A stretch of 63,509 nt of DNA. Source: Vulcanimicrobiota bacterium. GTDB lineage: Bacteria > Vulcanimicrobiota > Vulcanimicrobiia > Vulcanimicrobiales > Vulcanimicrobiaceae. Under the pieces are notes generated by a model. That model was not told where the DNA came from. It saw nothing but the letters and a program-made list of their open reading frames with translations, and did no database searches. The position numbers were made by a program, and so were the translations under genes. The stretch lies in assembly GCA_003164495.1 (NCBI GenBank), contig PLTN01000191.1, positions 1 through 63,509 on the forward strand. Direction: 5' to 3'. Below, piece by piece: positions 1-8,920 of the stretch (positions within the stretch are counted from its first letter, which is position 1; every line of letters starts with the position of its first letter).

Positions 1-16
1 ATCGTCAAGCTCACGA

Positions 17-1321
17 TCAACCGGCCGCGACGGCGGCGCGCTCGGCAATCAAGTGCACGAGATCGGTGTTCGGAATCGACTCCTCGGCCAGCACGTCGAA
101 CGAACACAAGAGCCGGTAATCGTTCTTCGCCGGATCGCGCAAAACGCCGAGCGGCTCGCGTCCCGCCTTCACGTCGTCGATCGCCTTGAGCATCAGCTTC
201 CGCGCCGCCAGCAACGCCACGTCGGTCGTCGCCAGATGCTCGCGCGTCCGGTTTTGAATCGGACCCTGGGTTTCGGTGGCAAATGCATCGTGGGTGTTGA
301 AGTTCGGCCCCATGCCGGTGTAGTTTTGGTTCATCGTGCTCCGGTCTTGCAAGTACCGGTTCGCCTTCTTCCGCCGCAAACGAAACTCCGACTCGTACTC
401 GTTGGAATTCTTGCGGCTGCTCACGACCCGGCTCGTCGCATCCAGCGGCGCGTCCCGGCGCAAGGCGAAGTGCCACCGCCAATGGGTGTAGTCGTCGATC
501 GGCACGTGCCAGATCCCGATATGCCCGTCGCCGCCCTGCGGCCCGGCAATCACCGAGAAGTTCGGCATTCCGAAGATCGTCACGCGAACGTACTTGCGGC
601 CCTCGCCGCCCGAGCGTAACTGGAAGATGCGCAGCCCGAAATCGGTGTTCTCGGTTTCGAGGCGCGGCGTCTCTTCCGGCTCGATCAGCGCCTCATCCGT
701 CTCCGGCACGCCGACGCGATGCAAGTTGCCGAACTTCAGCCCCGGCCGCCGATCCGCTTCAAACGTGCGGTGCAAGAAGCCGACGTGCCCCGGATCGTAG
801 TTCCCTTCGTTGGCCTGCAAATAATTGCAGTCAACGAACACCTTCGCCGCATGGAGATGCTCGTGCGGATACGTGAAAAAATCGTAGTTGGGAAATTCCG
901 GCGGCTCGCCCTCACCCATGTAGGCAAAGAACGCACCGGCTTTTTCCACGACCGGATAGGCGCGCTGACGGACCTTCGTCTTGAACGTGCTCTCCTTGGG
1001 CTCAGCCGGCTGCTCCAAGCAGCAGCCCGTCACATCGTACAGCCAGCCATGATAGAGACAGCGCAACCCGCCGTCCTCGAGCCGCCCGAACGACAGGTCG
1101 GTCCCGCGATGACAGCAATGCCGATCGAGCAGCCCGAGCCGACCCTGGTCGTCGCGGAAGAGCACCAGTTCCTCACCCATCACGTCGACCGAAACCGGCA
1201 CCCCGCCGGGCGGCAGCTCCGTCGAAAGCGCTACCGGCTGCCAATAACTCCGTAGGAGCTTCCCGCCGGGCGTGCCGGCCGAGGTCCGGGTAAGCGCGTC
1301 GTTTTGTTCTTGCGTCAGCAT
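17..1321 (-). CDS. Rieske non-heme iron oxygenase alpha subunit
   Basis: Catalytic subunit of a ring-hydroxylating or O-demethylating oxygenase acting in the cytoplasm. The [2Fe-2S] ligands C69-x-H71 and C88-x2-H91 and the mononuclear iron motif D176-x2-H179-x4-H184 are all present. At 434 residues it has the size of phthalate 4,5-dioxygenase-type alpha subunits. I start it at the ATG at 1321, not the in-frame TTG at 1339, because the N-terminus MLTQEQNDAL then aligns with relatives at 47830 and 54080. It is transcribed alone, divergent from a binding-protein gene. No reductase partner is nearby. The substrate is not readable; an aromatic acid is inferred from the surroundings. Confidence 0.88.
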   Translation of the reverse strand: MLTQEQNDALTRTSAGTPGGKLLRSYWQPVALSTELPPGGVPVSVDVMGEELVLFRDDQGRLGLLDRHCCHRGTDLSFGRLEDGGLRCLYHGWLYDVTGCCLEQPAEPKESTFKTKVRQRAYPVVEKAGAFFAYMGEGEPPEFPNYDFFTYPHEHLHAAKVFVDCNYLQANEGNYDPGHVGFLHRTFEADRRPGLKFGNLHRVGVPETDEALIEPEETPRLETENTDFGLRIFQLRSGGEGRKYVRVTIFGMPNFSVIAGPQGGDGHIGIWHVPIDDYTHWRWHFALRRDAPLDATSRVVSSRKNSNEYESEFRLRRKKANRYLQDRSTMNQNYTGMGPNFNTHDAFATETQGPIQNRTREHLATTDVALLAARKLMLKAIDDVKAGREPLGVLRDPAKNDYRLLCSFDVLAEESIPNTDLVHLIAERAAVAAG

Positions 1322-1382
1322 GCCCCGGATTTCGATCAACCATTAAACGAACCCCCTCCCCCGAAGCGCGATTGCGGCAGAG

Positions 1383-1454
1383 TGTCATCCCGAGCGGAGC
1401 CCACCTCGTCTTCGCTCGGTGCAGGCTCCGGGGCGTAGTCGAGGGACAGCCGCC
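1383..1454 (+). repeat. dispersed intergenic repeat, long variant
   Basis: Starts TGTCATCCCGAGCGGAGCC and ends GGGGCGTAGTCGAGGGAC plus a modified tail, with about 30 extra bases in the middle. The same family recurs at 6112, 6916, 14873, 16684, 25236, 40883, 40932 and 57388. It fills most of the spacer between the divergent genes at 1321 and 1476, so their promoters must lie in or beside it. Confidence 0.8.
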
Positions 1455-1475
1455 AATCTCGCCAACCACGGCAGC

Positions 1476-2429
1476 ATGAACCGCGACGCGCTCCTGCGCT
1501 CTATCATCGCCGGCGCCGCGGCATGCGCCGCCGCCCCAAGCATCGCCGCGGCGCAAACGCGAACGCCGATGCACATCGCAACACTCCCGGTAGACGCCGA
1601 CGCTACCGCCTGGTTTGCCGTCGACCAAGGCTACTTCGCACAAAACGGCCTCGACGTCACCGTGGAAGTCATCACCAGCGGCGGGGCGATCGTCGCGGGC
1701 GTCGCCGGTGGCGCGCTCGACGTCGGCGTCGCGAGCATCGGCTCGCTCTCCACCGCACACGCCCGCGGCTTGCCCGTCGTAGCGCTCGCCCCCGGCGGCC
1801 TCTACAACGGCTCCCTACCCACCAGCGTCCTCGCCGTTGCGCAAAACTCTCCGCTGCGCACCGCCAAAGACCTCACCGGAAAAACCATCGCGATCCAAAC
1901 CCTTGGCGAGCTCGCGTCGTTCTCGATCTCGTCCTGGATCGACCACAACGGCGGCGACGCCAAAACCGTAAAATTCGTCGAAATCCCAACCTCGTCAATG
2001 GCCGACGCGATCACGAAAGGCCGGGTCGACGCCGCCTTCATCGCCGAGCCGTTCTACTCACTCGGAAAACCGGCCATCCGTTTTTTCGCGCCGACCTACG
2101 ACGGTGTCGCCAAACGCTTCCTCATCAGCGCGTGGGTCGCACGCCGCGAGTGGATCGCGCAGAACCCCGACGTCGCCGCAAAATTCGTCAGCGCGATGCG
2201 CACCGCCGCCGTCTGGGGAAACCAAACGCAGAACCTCACCGCATCCGGCGCGATCCTCGGCAAATACACCCACATCGCGCCCGACACGATCGCGAAGATG
2301 CAACGCGCCCAATTCGCAACGCAGCTGGACCCGGTGCTCATCCAACCCGTCATCGACGTCTCAGCCCAATTCGGCGTGATCCCGAAGGCTTTCCCAGCCG
2401 CCGAGATCATCGCCAAACCGGCCGCTTAA
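1476..2429 (+). CDS. NMT1/SsuA-like periplasmic solute-binding protein
   Basis: Type-2 periplasmic binding protein of the NitT/TauT family (SsuA, TauA, THI5-like), 317 residues. The start is the ATG at 1476, which directly precedes a signal peptide (MNRDALLRSIIAGAAACAAA, cleavage near AAA-Q). Upstream in-frame codons lie inside a dispersed repeat and are rejected. The family hallmark 'AKDLTGKTIAI' before lobe 2 is present. There is no permease or ATPase beside it. Its 3' end overlaps the convergent ThDP gene by four bases. The ligand is unknown; the family carries nitrate, taurine, alkyl or aryl sulfonates, phthalate and pyrimidines. Confidence 0.85.
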   Translation: MNRDALLRSIIAGAAACAAAPSIAAAQTRTPMHIATLPVDADATAWFAVDQGYFAQNGLDVTVEVITSGGAIVAGVAGGALDVGVASIGSLSTAHARGLPVVALAPGGLYNGSLPTSVLAVAQNSPLRTAKDLTGKTIAIQTLGELASFSISSWIDHNGGDAKTVKFVEIPTSSMADAITKGRVDAAFIAEPFYSLGKPAIRFFAPTYDGVAKRFLISAWVARREWIAQNPDVAAKFVSAMRTAAVWGNQTQNLTASGAILGKYTHIAPDTIAKMQRAQFATQLDPVLIQPVIDVSAQFGVIPKAFPAAEIIAKPAA

Positions 2430-4114
2430 ACGCCGCCGAATCGCAGCCGGTTAAAGCTGATCATCTGCACCAGCGGATCCGCGCGATCGCCGCTCGCGGC
2501 ACGGTCAACGAGCACGTTGACCACGGCCGTCTTCCCTTCGCGCACGGCGGCTAACGCACGGTCGAACGCCGGCCCAACCTCCGCCGGGGTCGGCGCAAAC
2601 TCGCCATCGCATTCCAGCCCTTGCGCGACGATATCGTACCGGCTCTGATTCATGTCCACGCCCGTCGTACCGTTGAACAACCGCAGCGTGATGTTGCGGC
2701 TCGAACCCCAGGTCCCGTCGTTGGCCACCATCACGAAGATCGGTAGTTCGTGCAACGAGGCCGTCGCCAGCTCGGCAAGATACTGCCCGAATGCACCATC
2801 GCCCGTACCAAGATAGACCTGACGCGTAGAGCCGTCTTCCTGAAACGCCGCCGCCGCACCGATCGCAAACGGTAACCCCGTCCCCATCGCGCCAAACGGT
2901 TCGTGATCCAGAAACCCCGGCGACGATTGAATCCGGAACGTCGCCTTGTACCAATTATTGCAATTCGCGCCGTCGCCGACGAACAGCGCATCGGGCGCCA
3001 TGCGTGCGGCAAGCTCGCGCGCCATGCGCAACGGATGCACTTGTCCGTCTTCGGAATGCCCGAGGCTCTCGATCTTCGCTACGCGCGGCGCAATCGCGGC
3101 CTTCGCCCAACTCCCATCCCACGCAGCAGCCTTCGCGGCCGCCAAACCATCGCGCAGCGCCTCGAGCGCCAGCCGCGTGTCACCCGCCATCGGCGCCTCG
3201 ACCACACGATTGCGTCCGATCTCTTCCGCTATGTTGGCGACCTGTATAAAGGCCGCATCGGCCGCAAAAAACGGCGGCGCAGCAAACCCGATCCCGCCCT
3301 CCAGCCGTCCGCCGGCAAAAATGACGACGTCGGCTTCGCGCGCGCAGATGCTCCCCATCGGCCACCCGAACACCGTCTCGAAATCCTCGGGAATGAGCCC
3401 GCGGCTCGGACCCTGCAATAAGACCGGAATTCCATACTCGCGATTGAGCTGCTGCAACACCGCGCCCGCATGCGACCAGTACGCCCCACGTCCCGCAACG
3501 ATGAGCGGCCGCTTCGCCTTCGCCAAGAGCGCCGACGCGCGTGCAACGTCATCCGGCGCCGGACGCGGCGCGTGCGCGCGGATCACCGGCCCGAGCGAAC
3601 CCGCCGCCGCGGCTTCATCGACCGTCGCCGTGGCGACATCGCGCGGAATCTCGAGCAGCACCGGCCCCGGATCGCCGGAGAGTGCGATCCGCGCGGCCAT
3701 CTCCACGTACTCGCCGAGCCGGTTCGCATCGTGCACGACCTGCGACCACTTCGTCACCGAACGCACGAGCCGCGCATGATCGAGTTCTTGCTGCGGTCGC
3801 GCGTCGAGCATCGCAAACGGATTGCGTCCCGCAAAGATGATCAACGGCGTCCCCGCATCGTTGGCCGACGCGATCCCGCCGACGGCATTCGCCAGTCCCG
3901 GCCCCGACGTCACGCAGGCAACCCCCAGCGTTCGCCGCGTTGTCGCATAGCCGTCGGCCGCCAACACCACCGCGCTCTCGTGCCGCATGTGCAGCAGCCG
4001 CATACCGCGCCGGTCCACCGCGCCGAAGAACGACTCGAGATGTCCCGGCAACCCGAACACGGTGCGAACGCCCTGGCGTTCGACCGCCTGCGCCATCAGG
4101 TCGGCTCCCAGCAT
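2426..4114 (-). CDS. thiamine-diphosphate-dependent enzyme of the acetolactate synthase / 2-hydroxyacyl-CoA lyase / decarboxylase superfamily
   Basis: 562 residues with the three-domain layout of the family. The N-terminal Pyr domain has the catalytic glutamate in 'RHESAV' (about residue 45) and the loop 'TSGPGLANAVGG'. A central domain follows, then a C-terminal PP domain with the ThDP/Mg motif that begins 'GTGDGAF' and ends at the N of 'VANDG'. The start ATG is preceded by GGAGAAATA. It is divergent from a MarR regulator only 34 bases away, a likely regulatory pair. Large-subunit acetolactate synthase, benzoylformate decarboxylase and 2-hydroxyacyl-CoA lyase all remain possible. The catabolic setting makes a C-C lyase or decarboxylase more likely than amino-acid biosynthesis, but that is inference. 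Confidence 0.82.
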   Translation of the reverse strand: MLGADLMAQAVERQGVRTVFGLPGHLESFFGAVDRRGMRLLHMRHESAVVLAADGYATTRRTLGVACVTSGPGLANAVGGIASANDAGTPLIIFAGRNPFAMLDARPQQELDHARLVRSVTKWSQVVHDANRLGEYVEMAARIALSGDPGPVLLEIPRDVATATVDEAAAAGSLGPVIRAHAPRPAPDDVARASALLAKAKRPLIVAGRGAYWSHAGAVLQQLNREYGIPVLLQGPSRGLIPEDFETVFGWPMGSICAREADVVIFAGGRLEGGIGFAAPPFFAADAAFIQVANIAEEIGRNRVVEAPMAGDTRLALEALRDGLAAAKAAAWDGSWAKAAIAPRVAKIESLGHSEDGQVHPLRMARELAARMAPDALFVGDGANCNNWYKATFRIQSSPGFLDHEPFGAMGTGLPFAIGAAAAFQEDGSTRQVYLGTGDGAFGQYLAELATASLHELPIFVMVANDGTWGSSRNITLRLFNGTTGVDMNQSRYDIVAQGLECDGEFAPTPAEVGPAFDRALAAVREGKTAVVNVLVDRAASGDRADPLVQMISFNRLRFGGV

Positions 4115-4148
4115 TATTTCTCCTCATGCATCGCGAATAGGTCGTTCA

Positions 4149-4634
4149 ATGAATAAACGAGCCCCGATCGACGTTCGGTCAATGCGCAACGAAGACTTTC
4201 TCAGCTACAAGATCAGCGTCCTCAGCCGCATCCTCGACCGCGGGGTCGATAAGAAGCTGCTCACCGGCCTCAACCTGCCGCTCACCTCGCTGCGCATCCT
4301 CGGCCACCTCCACGCGCACGGCGAAGGCCGCGTGCTCGCGATCGCGCGCAACATGCATCTGCTGGGGTCGCAGATCAGCCAGAGTATGACCGAGCTCGTC
4401 AACTACGGCCATGTCGCCAAGAAGCCCGACCCGAGCGACAAACGCGGCACGCTCTTCCGCCTCACCCCGAAGGGCCGGCGGCTCTACGAAGGCGTCCTGG
4501 CTCGGGCCCAGGCCAAGCAAGAAACGGTCGCGGAGGTGATCGGCCCCGAGAACTACGCCCTCGTCAGCGACTGCCTCGACGCGCTGATCGCGCATTACGG
4601 AGCGCCTGGAGCAGCCGTCCTCGAGTCCGCGTAG
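4149..4634 (+). CDS. MarR-family transcriptional regulator
   Basis: 161 residues with a winged helix-turn-helix of MarR type: the recognition region is 'LLGSQISQSMTELVNYG' and the wing is 'KKPDPSDKRGTLFRLTPKG', the usual D-x-R-D/K-x wing signature. The start ATG at 4149 is the first one after the divergent ThDP gene; the longer reading frame from 3987 would run back through that gene. It lies 12 bases upstream of the Rieske gene at 4647 and is probably co-transcribed with it. MarR proteins usually sense small aromatics, so it likely controls the Rieske gene and/or the divergent ThDP gene. Confidence 0.85.
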   Translation: MNKRAPIDVRSMRNEDFLSYKISVLSRILDRGVDKKLLTGLNLPLTSLRILGHLHAHGEGRVLAIARNMHLLGSQISQSMTELVNYGHVAKKPDPSDKRGTLFRLTPKGRRLYEGVLARAQAKQETVAEVIGPENYALVSDCLDALIAHYGAPGAAVLESA

Positions 4635-4646
4635 AAGAGTACCCGT

Positions 4647-5936
4647 ATGGCCCTAACCCAGACCCAGCAGCTAACCCTCATTGAAACCGGTCGCGGCACG
4701 CCGATGGGCGAGCTCTTCCGCCGCTATTGGATCCCGGCGATGCTTTCGTGGGAACTCCCCGAGCCCGATTGCGACCCGGTCCAGATCCGCTTGCTGGGCG
4801 AAGACCTGCTCGGCTTTCGCGACACCGACGGCAATCTCGGCCTCATCCAAGAATACTGCCCGCACCGCGGCGTCTCGCTCTATTACGGGCGCAACGAAGA
4901 GTGCGGTATCCGCTGCTCGTATCACGGCTGGAAGTTTGACGTGAGCGGCAAGTGCGTCGACATGCCGTCCGAACCCGACGAGAGCAACTTCAAAGACAAA
5001 GTCCGCGTCACCGCCTACCGCCTGATCGAGCGCGCCGGCGTTCTCTGGGCATACATGGGGCCGCCCGACGCCGAGCCGCCGCCGCCGCAACTCGAGTGGG
5101 CGCTGCTGCCGCCCGCGAACCGCTACGTTTCCAAACGCATCCAAGAGTGCAACTACCTGCAGGCTCTCGAAGGCGCCATCGACTCGAGCCACGTCTCGAC
5201 GCTGCACCGCTTCAATCTCGACAACGATCCGATGCACGAGGGCGCCCACGGCAACGTCTTCCTGAAGGCCGACACGCACCCGAAGTTCGAAGTGCAAGAT
5301 TCTAAGAGCGGCCTGCTCATCGGTGCGCGCCGCAACGCGGATGCGCAGAACGACTACTGGCGCATCACGCCGTTCATCATGCCGTGGTACACGATCATCC
5401 CGCCGTTCGGCGACAACGTGATCGGGGCGCACGCGTTCGTTCCGATGGACGACGAGAATTGCTGGACGTGGAGCATCAACTACGATCCGGCCCGCGAACT
5501 CACCAAGGCAGAAGTCGCCGCGATGGACGCCGGCATGGGCATCCACGTCGAGTACGTCCCCGGCACGTTCCGCCCGAAAGCCAATCGCGACAACAACTAC
5601 CTCATCGACCGCAGCGCGCAGCGCACGAAGAAATCATTCAGCGGGGTGAAGGGTATCTCGATGCAAGACGCCTCGCTGCAAGAGAGCATGGGCCGCATCG
5701 TCGACCGCACGAACGAACGCCTCGGCACGAGCGACGCGGCGATCATCGCCGCGCGCCGCACGCTCCTTCGCGCCGCCGAAGACCTCGCCGAAGGCGGCCC
5801 GCCGCCGATCGCGACCGAACCCGAAGCGCAATACGTGCGCTCCGCCTCGATCCTCATCCCCAAAGGCGTCCCGTTCGCTGAAGGCGCAGCCGAAGCGTTG
5901 CGCGCGGCCCCCGGCAAACCGTTTGTCAGCGTCTGA
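4647..5936 (+). CDS. Rieske non-heme iron oxygenase alpha subunit
   Basis: 429 residues. The Rieske ligands are C71-x-H73 and C90-x2-H93, and the catalytic-iron motif is D179-x2-H182-x4-H187. It resembles the phthalate-dioxygenase type, with a long C-terminal region (residues about 300-429) in place of the short C-terminus of VanA. It is the second gene of a MarR-Rieske unit. No ferredoxin or reductase gene accompanies it. The substrate is unknown; the paired MarR regulator suggests induction by an aromatic acid. Confidence 0.88.
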   Translation: MALTQTQQLTLIETGRGTPMGELFRRYWIPAMLSWELPEPDCDPVQIRLLGEDLLGFRDTDGNLGLIQEYCPHRGVSLYYGRNEECGIRCSYHGWKFDVSGKCVDMPSEPDESNFKDKVRVTAYRLIERAGVLWAYMGPPDAEPPPPQLEWALLPPANRYVSKRIQECNYLQALEGAIDSSHVSTLHRFNLDNDPMHEGAHGNVFLKADTHPKFEVQDSKSGLLIGARRNADAQNDYWRITPFIMPWYTIIPPFGDNVIGAHAFVPMDDENCWTWSINYDPARELTKAEVAAMDAGMGIHVEYVPGTFRPKANRDNNYLIDRSAQRTKKSFSGVKGISMQDASLQESMGRIVDRTNERLGTSDAAIIAARRTLLRAAEDLAEGGPPPIATEPEAQYVRSASILIPKGVPFAEGAAEALRAAPGKPFVSV

Positions 5937-5958
5937 CGCACCGCGTCTGCGCGAAAAC

Positions 5959-6093
5959 CTAATCCGCGGCGAGCAGCTGATCCATGATGCGGCGGTAGCG
6001 CGCGGGGCCTGCGTCTACCGATAGGAGCGCCGGGCGCAACATGCGTCCATGGACTTCGAGATCGCGCACGGTACGCTGCTGCGCGGCGACCAC
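5959..6093 (-). pseudogene. C-terminal remnant of an unidentified gene
   Basis: A 44-codon open stretch on the minus strand, GTG at 6093 to TAG at 5959, reads like ordinary protein: it contains 'RMLRPALLSVDAGPARYRRI' and ends 'MDQLLAAD'. The frame is closed upstream by a TGA at 6108-6106, next to the dispersed repeat beginning at 6112. I read it as the tail of a gene whose 5' part has been lost. The family was not recognised. It could instead be a chance open frame. Confidence 0.3.
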
Positions 6094-6111
6094 TGAGCGG
6101 CTACCTCAAGT

Positions 6112-6160
6112 TGTCATCCCGAGCCGCCAGTTGTCATCCCGAGCTTGTCGAGGGACCGCC
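6112..6160 (+). repeat. dispersed intergenic repeat, one truncated and one full copy in tandem
   Basis: A truncated copy (TGTCATCCCGAGCCGCCAG) is followed at 6132 by a full short-type copy, TGTCATCCCGAGCTTG then TCGAGGGACCGCC. The apparent 14-codon N-terminal extension of the next gene (from 6145) is repeat sequence, which supports the start at 6187. Confidence 0.75.
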
Positions 6161-6186
6161 GCGACCGCATTCGGAAAGCCCCGACC

Positions 6187-6912
6187 ATGAATCCCAAGAA
6201 CCGCAGCCCGTGGTCGTACATTCAGCCGTGGGACATCGACTCGATTTCGGTTGATATTCTCGATGAAGAACAGCGTCGCGGTTGGATGCGCGCGATGTTC
6301 GTCGCCGGCGGACTACCCTATATGTGGCGCGAGCTCGCCCAGCCGATGCGTGACGTGGTGTACGGCCTGCTGGAACTACGGGCAGGTGACCGCGTCCTGA
6401 TGATCGGCGAAGGCGTGGAGCCCTGCGGCTTCGCCGATGACATCCAGCAGCGAATCGGACCGAACGGAGTACTCGACGTCTTTGAAATCATTCGCGACGG
6501 CCGCGCCGCCGTTGCGTCACGCAAGATGGGCCGAAACGGCAAGATCGGCTGCTGGCGCTGGACCTATACCGAGGGCGTTGCCGACAACACGTACGACGCG
6601 GTGGCCATCATGCAATCTGCGCAGCATTGCGATGATTGGAACGAGACCGGTGCTGAACTGGTACGTGTGCTGCGCCCTGGCAGAATGCTAGTGTCGGCTG
6701 AAATGTGCCTCGAAGGCGATCGCTTCAAAGGCAAGGTTGACGCCGACGTCCACATTCGGCAGTGGTACGACAAGATGTTTCCGGGCGGGCGGAACGAGAT
6801 TTCAAATTACAGCGGCGAGGAGCTTCTCGCATTGATCGGCCCGCACGTTAGCGGCGGACAATGCATCGATTGGCGCGGCATCGAGGTGTTCTGGGGCCGC
6901 AAACCCGTTTAA
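6187..6912 (+). CDS. SAM-dependent methyltransferase-like protein
   Basis: 241 residues from the ATG at 6187. It is closely related to the protein at 36167: both have 'QPWD[IV]D' near the N-terminus, a degenerate motif I ('VLMIGEGVEPCGF' here, 'VLVIGEAVEVNGW' there) and an identical core 'IMQS.QHCDDW.ET' followed by 'L.RV..PGR', which is motif V/VI-like. The usual G-x-G-x-G is altered, so cofactor binding is not certain. The protein ends 'FWGRKP', as does its paralogue. It stands alone between two copies of the dispersed repeat. The role is unknown; an aromatic O-methyl transfer or demethylation function is only a guess. Confidence 0.65.
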   Translation: MNPKNRSPWSYIQPWDIDSISVDILDEEQRRGWMRAMFVAGGLPYMWRELAQPMRDVVYGLLELRAGDRVLMIGEGVEPCGFADDIQQRIGPNGVLDVFEIIRDGRAAVASRKMGRNGKIGCWRWTYTEGVADNTYDAVAIMQSAQHCDDWNETGAELVRVLRPGRMLVSAEMCLEGDRFKGKVDADVHIRQWYDKMFPGGRNEISNYSGEELLALIGPHVSGGQCIDWRGIEVFWGRKPV

Positions 6913-6915
6913 CCG

Positions 6916-6957
6916 TGTCATCCCGACCCTTCGACAAGCTCAGGGCGAGAGACCGCC
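6916..6957 (+). repeat. dispersed intergenic repeat, variant with reversed core
   Basis: Begins TGTCATCCCGA and ends GAGACCGCC, but the central part reads CCCTTCGACAAGCTCAGGG, the reverse complement of the core seen at 14873. It lies between the convergent ends of the genes at 6912 and 6981. Confidence 0.7.
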
Positions 6958-6980
6958 GCAATTCCTAATACCCGAACCCA

Positions 6981-7325
6981 TCAGCCGATCGCGCCGGTGC
7001 CGGCCATGACTCGCAGCACGTGCACCTTCTCGTGCAGCGCCGCCGGATCGCCCCCTGTCGACCAGCCGAGTGCGCGCCGGTAACTGCCCAAATCGCCGCG
7101 GTCGCTGAGTAGCTCCTCGCTGACCTCGACGTGCCGATGCGCGTCGGGAAAAACGAACAGCGCATCGACCGGGCAGTACGCTTCACAAAGGAAGCACGTC
7201 TGGCAATCGTTTTGCCGCGCGATGACCGGCGCCTCATCCTCGCGCGCCTCGAAGACGTTCGTCGGGCAGACTTTCACGCAGATGTTGCACGAGATGCAAC
7301 GCGAAGCGGAAACGAGTTCGATCAT
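6981..7325 (-). CDS. 2x[4Fe-4S] ferredoxin (AsfB/AprB-like)
   Basis: 114 residues with two classical clusters: C10-x2-C13-x2-C16-x3-C20-P and C41-x2-C44-x2-C47-x3-C51-P. The start MIELV and the tail element 'GSY.RALGW' are shared with the ferredoxin at 8913. It is the last gene of a four-gene operon of alternating flavoproteins and ferredoxins, and its ATG overlaps the stop of the flavoprotein at 7325. It probably passes electrons to or from that flavoprotein. The pairing resembles AsfA/AsfB of aromatic-sulfonate use and AprA/AprB of APS reductase. The operon is preceded by a cysteine-codon leader and terminator at 11011-11137. Confidence 0.85.
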   Translation of the reverse strand: MIELVSASRCISCNICVKVCPTNVFEAREDEAPVIARQNDCQTCFLCEAYCPVDALFVFPDAHRHVEVSEELLSDRGDLGSYRRALGWSTGGDPAALHEKVHVLRVMAGTGAIG

Positions 7326-8920
7326 CAGGCGCTCACTAAGTCGCGTACCGGCAATCGCGGCACGGGCTGTTCGTATCGCAAGGCGATCGCGTCGACGCCG
7401 GAGACAATCTGATGGCGCTGCTGCAGCGGATCAATCTGGGGGAAATCGCTGCGCCGGTGCATGCCGCGGCTCTCCGTGCGCGCGAGCGCGCTCGTGTACG
7501 CCCACCGCGCCGTTGCCGTGAGTGCCGCCGCTTCGCGCGAGCGCTGAGCATCGCGGGCGTCGCCGCCTCGATCGGTCGTTCGCGCACCGGCAGAAGCCCA
7601 AAGACCGTTCAGCACCGCGAGCGATGAACGAAGCCCGGCATCGGTGCGGAACATGTTCTTCTCCAGCGGCAGCATCTCGCTCTTGACCGTTTTGATCGCC
7701 GCATCAGACTCGGTGAATGCAGACGTGCCGGCGCCGGTAAGACGTCGCGATTTGCGCGACGCTCCCAAACGCAACGCGAAATCGGCCGCGCCTTCACCGG
7801 CCCACGAGCCCGAGGACATCGCCCACGCTGCGTTGTGACTGCCGCCCCCGGTGAAACCGCCGCAGATTCGCTCGCGCGTCGCGGCATCGCCGGCCGCGTA
7901 CAGGCCCGGCACCGTCGAGGCACAGGTTTCATCCGTGATGCGGATGCCGCCGGTGCCGCGCACCGTACCTTCGAGAACGAGCGTGACGGGAAAGCGTTCG
8001 TTAAACGGATTGATGCCGCTGCGATCGAACGGCAAGAAAAAGTTCGGCTGCGCAAGCCTCAGGAAGGCCTGAACTTCGGGCCGCTCCTTTGCCTTGATCA
8101 GCTGGGCGTAAACGGGGCCGTGAATAAGCGTCCGCCCGATCGTGGCGGCGGAATGATGGCCGTCTTTAACGGCCTGGATGTCCTCGCCGGCTTCGTTCGT
8201 GAAAACGGCCCAGCTATAGTGCGCGGTTTTCGTGACCGAACCAAATACGGTCGAGACCGCGTACTGGCTCGAGAACTCCATGCCGGAGAACTCCGCTCCC
8301 GCTTCGCCCGCAAAGAGGTACCCGTCGCCGGTATTATTATTGGTACCGAGCGCTTTGCTCAAGAACGCGCACCCGCCGGTCGCGATGACCACCGCACCGG
8401 AACGCACGGTCCATTCGCGTTCCTCCTGCGTCTGCACCCCGCGTGCCCCGGCAACGTTGCCGTTACCATCGACCAGAAGTTCCAGTGCGGGACTGTGGTC
8501 GAGGATCTTCACCCCGGCGCGCGCGACGACTTTGCGCATCAGGCGCATGTACTCCGGGCCCTGCAAGTTGCGGCGCACCGTCTTGCCCTCTTCGCGCGGG
8601 AACGGATAGCCCCACGAGTCGACGAGTTCCATATTCGACCACGTGCGATCGAGCACGCGATCCATCCAGTCGTGATCGGCAAGATATCCGCCCAGCGCTT
8701 CGCGTTGCGCCTTCGCCTTTTCGCGATCTTCCGTCGTCGGCGGAATGACCCACACGCCGGTGCCGCTCGGAGCCGTCGCACCGCTGCTGCCGCAATAGCC
8801 CTTGTCGACGAGGACGACCGAAGCACCGGCTTGCGCCGCGTTCCATGCGGCCCACGTTCCGGCCGGTCCGCCGCCGATCACGAGGACATCGGCATCGAGT
8901 TCCAAGCCGTCGCTAAACAT
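7325..8920 (-). CDS. FAD-dependent oxidoreductase, fumarate reductase/AprA family (AsfA-like)
   Basis: 531 residues from the ATG at 8920; the longer frame to 9256 is a shadow of the ferredoxin gene. The dinucleotide-binding motif is VIGGGPAG (residues 14-21) with D39 at the end of the second strand. The family motif 'NTGDGYLFAGEAGA' and the late 'GLYAAGDAA' match succinate/fumarate/APS reductase flavoproteins. It starts eight bases inside the upstream ferredoxin gene and overlaps the downstream ferredoxin start, so the pair is translationally coupled. It is paralogous to the gene at 9329. There is no signal peptide, so it is cytoplasmic. Reductive or oxidative work on an organosulfur compound is inferred from the cysteine attenuator and the AsfA resemblance. 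Confidence 0.82.
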   Translation of the reverse strand: MFSDGLELDADVLVIGGGPAGTWAAWNAAQAGASVVLVDKGYCGSSGATAPSGTGVWVIPPTTEDREKAKAQREALGGYLADHDWMDRVLDRTWSNMELVDSWGYPFPREEGKTVRRNLQGPEYMRLMRKVVARAGVKILDHSPALELLVDGNGNVAGARGVQTQEEREWTVRSGAVVIATGGCAFLSKALGTNNNTGDGYLFAGEAGAEFSGMEFSSQYAVSTVFGSVTKTAHYSWAVFTNEAGEDIQAVKDGHHSAATIGRTLIHGPVYAQLIKAKERPEVQAFLRLAQPNFFLPFDRSGINPFNERFPVTLVLEGTVRGTGGIRITDETCASTVPGLYAAGDAATRERICGGFTGGGSHNAAWAMSSGSWAGEGAADFALRLGASRKSRRLTGAGTSAFTESDAAIKTVKSEMLPLEKNMFRTDAGLRSSLAVLNGLWASAGARTTDRGGDARDAQRSREAAALTATARWAYTSALARTESRGMHRRSDFPQIDPLQQRHQIVSGVDAIALRYEQPVPRLPVRDLVSA

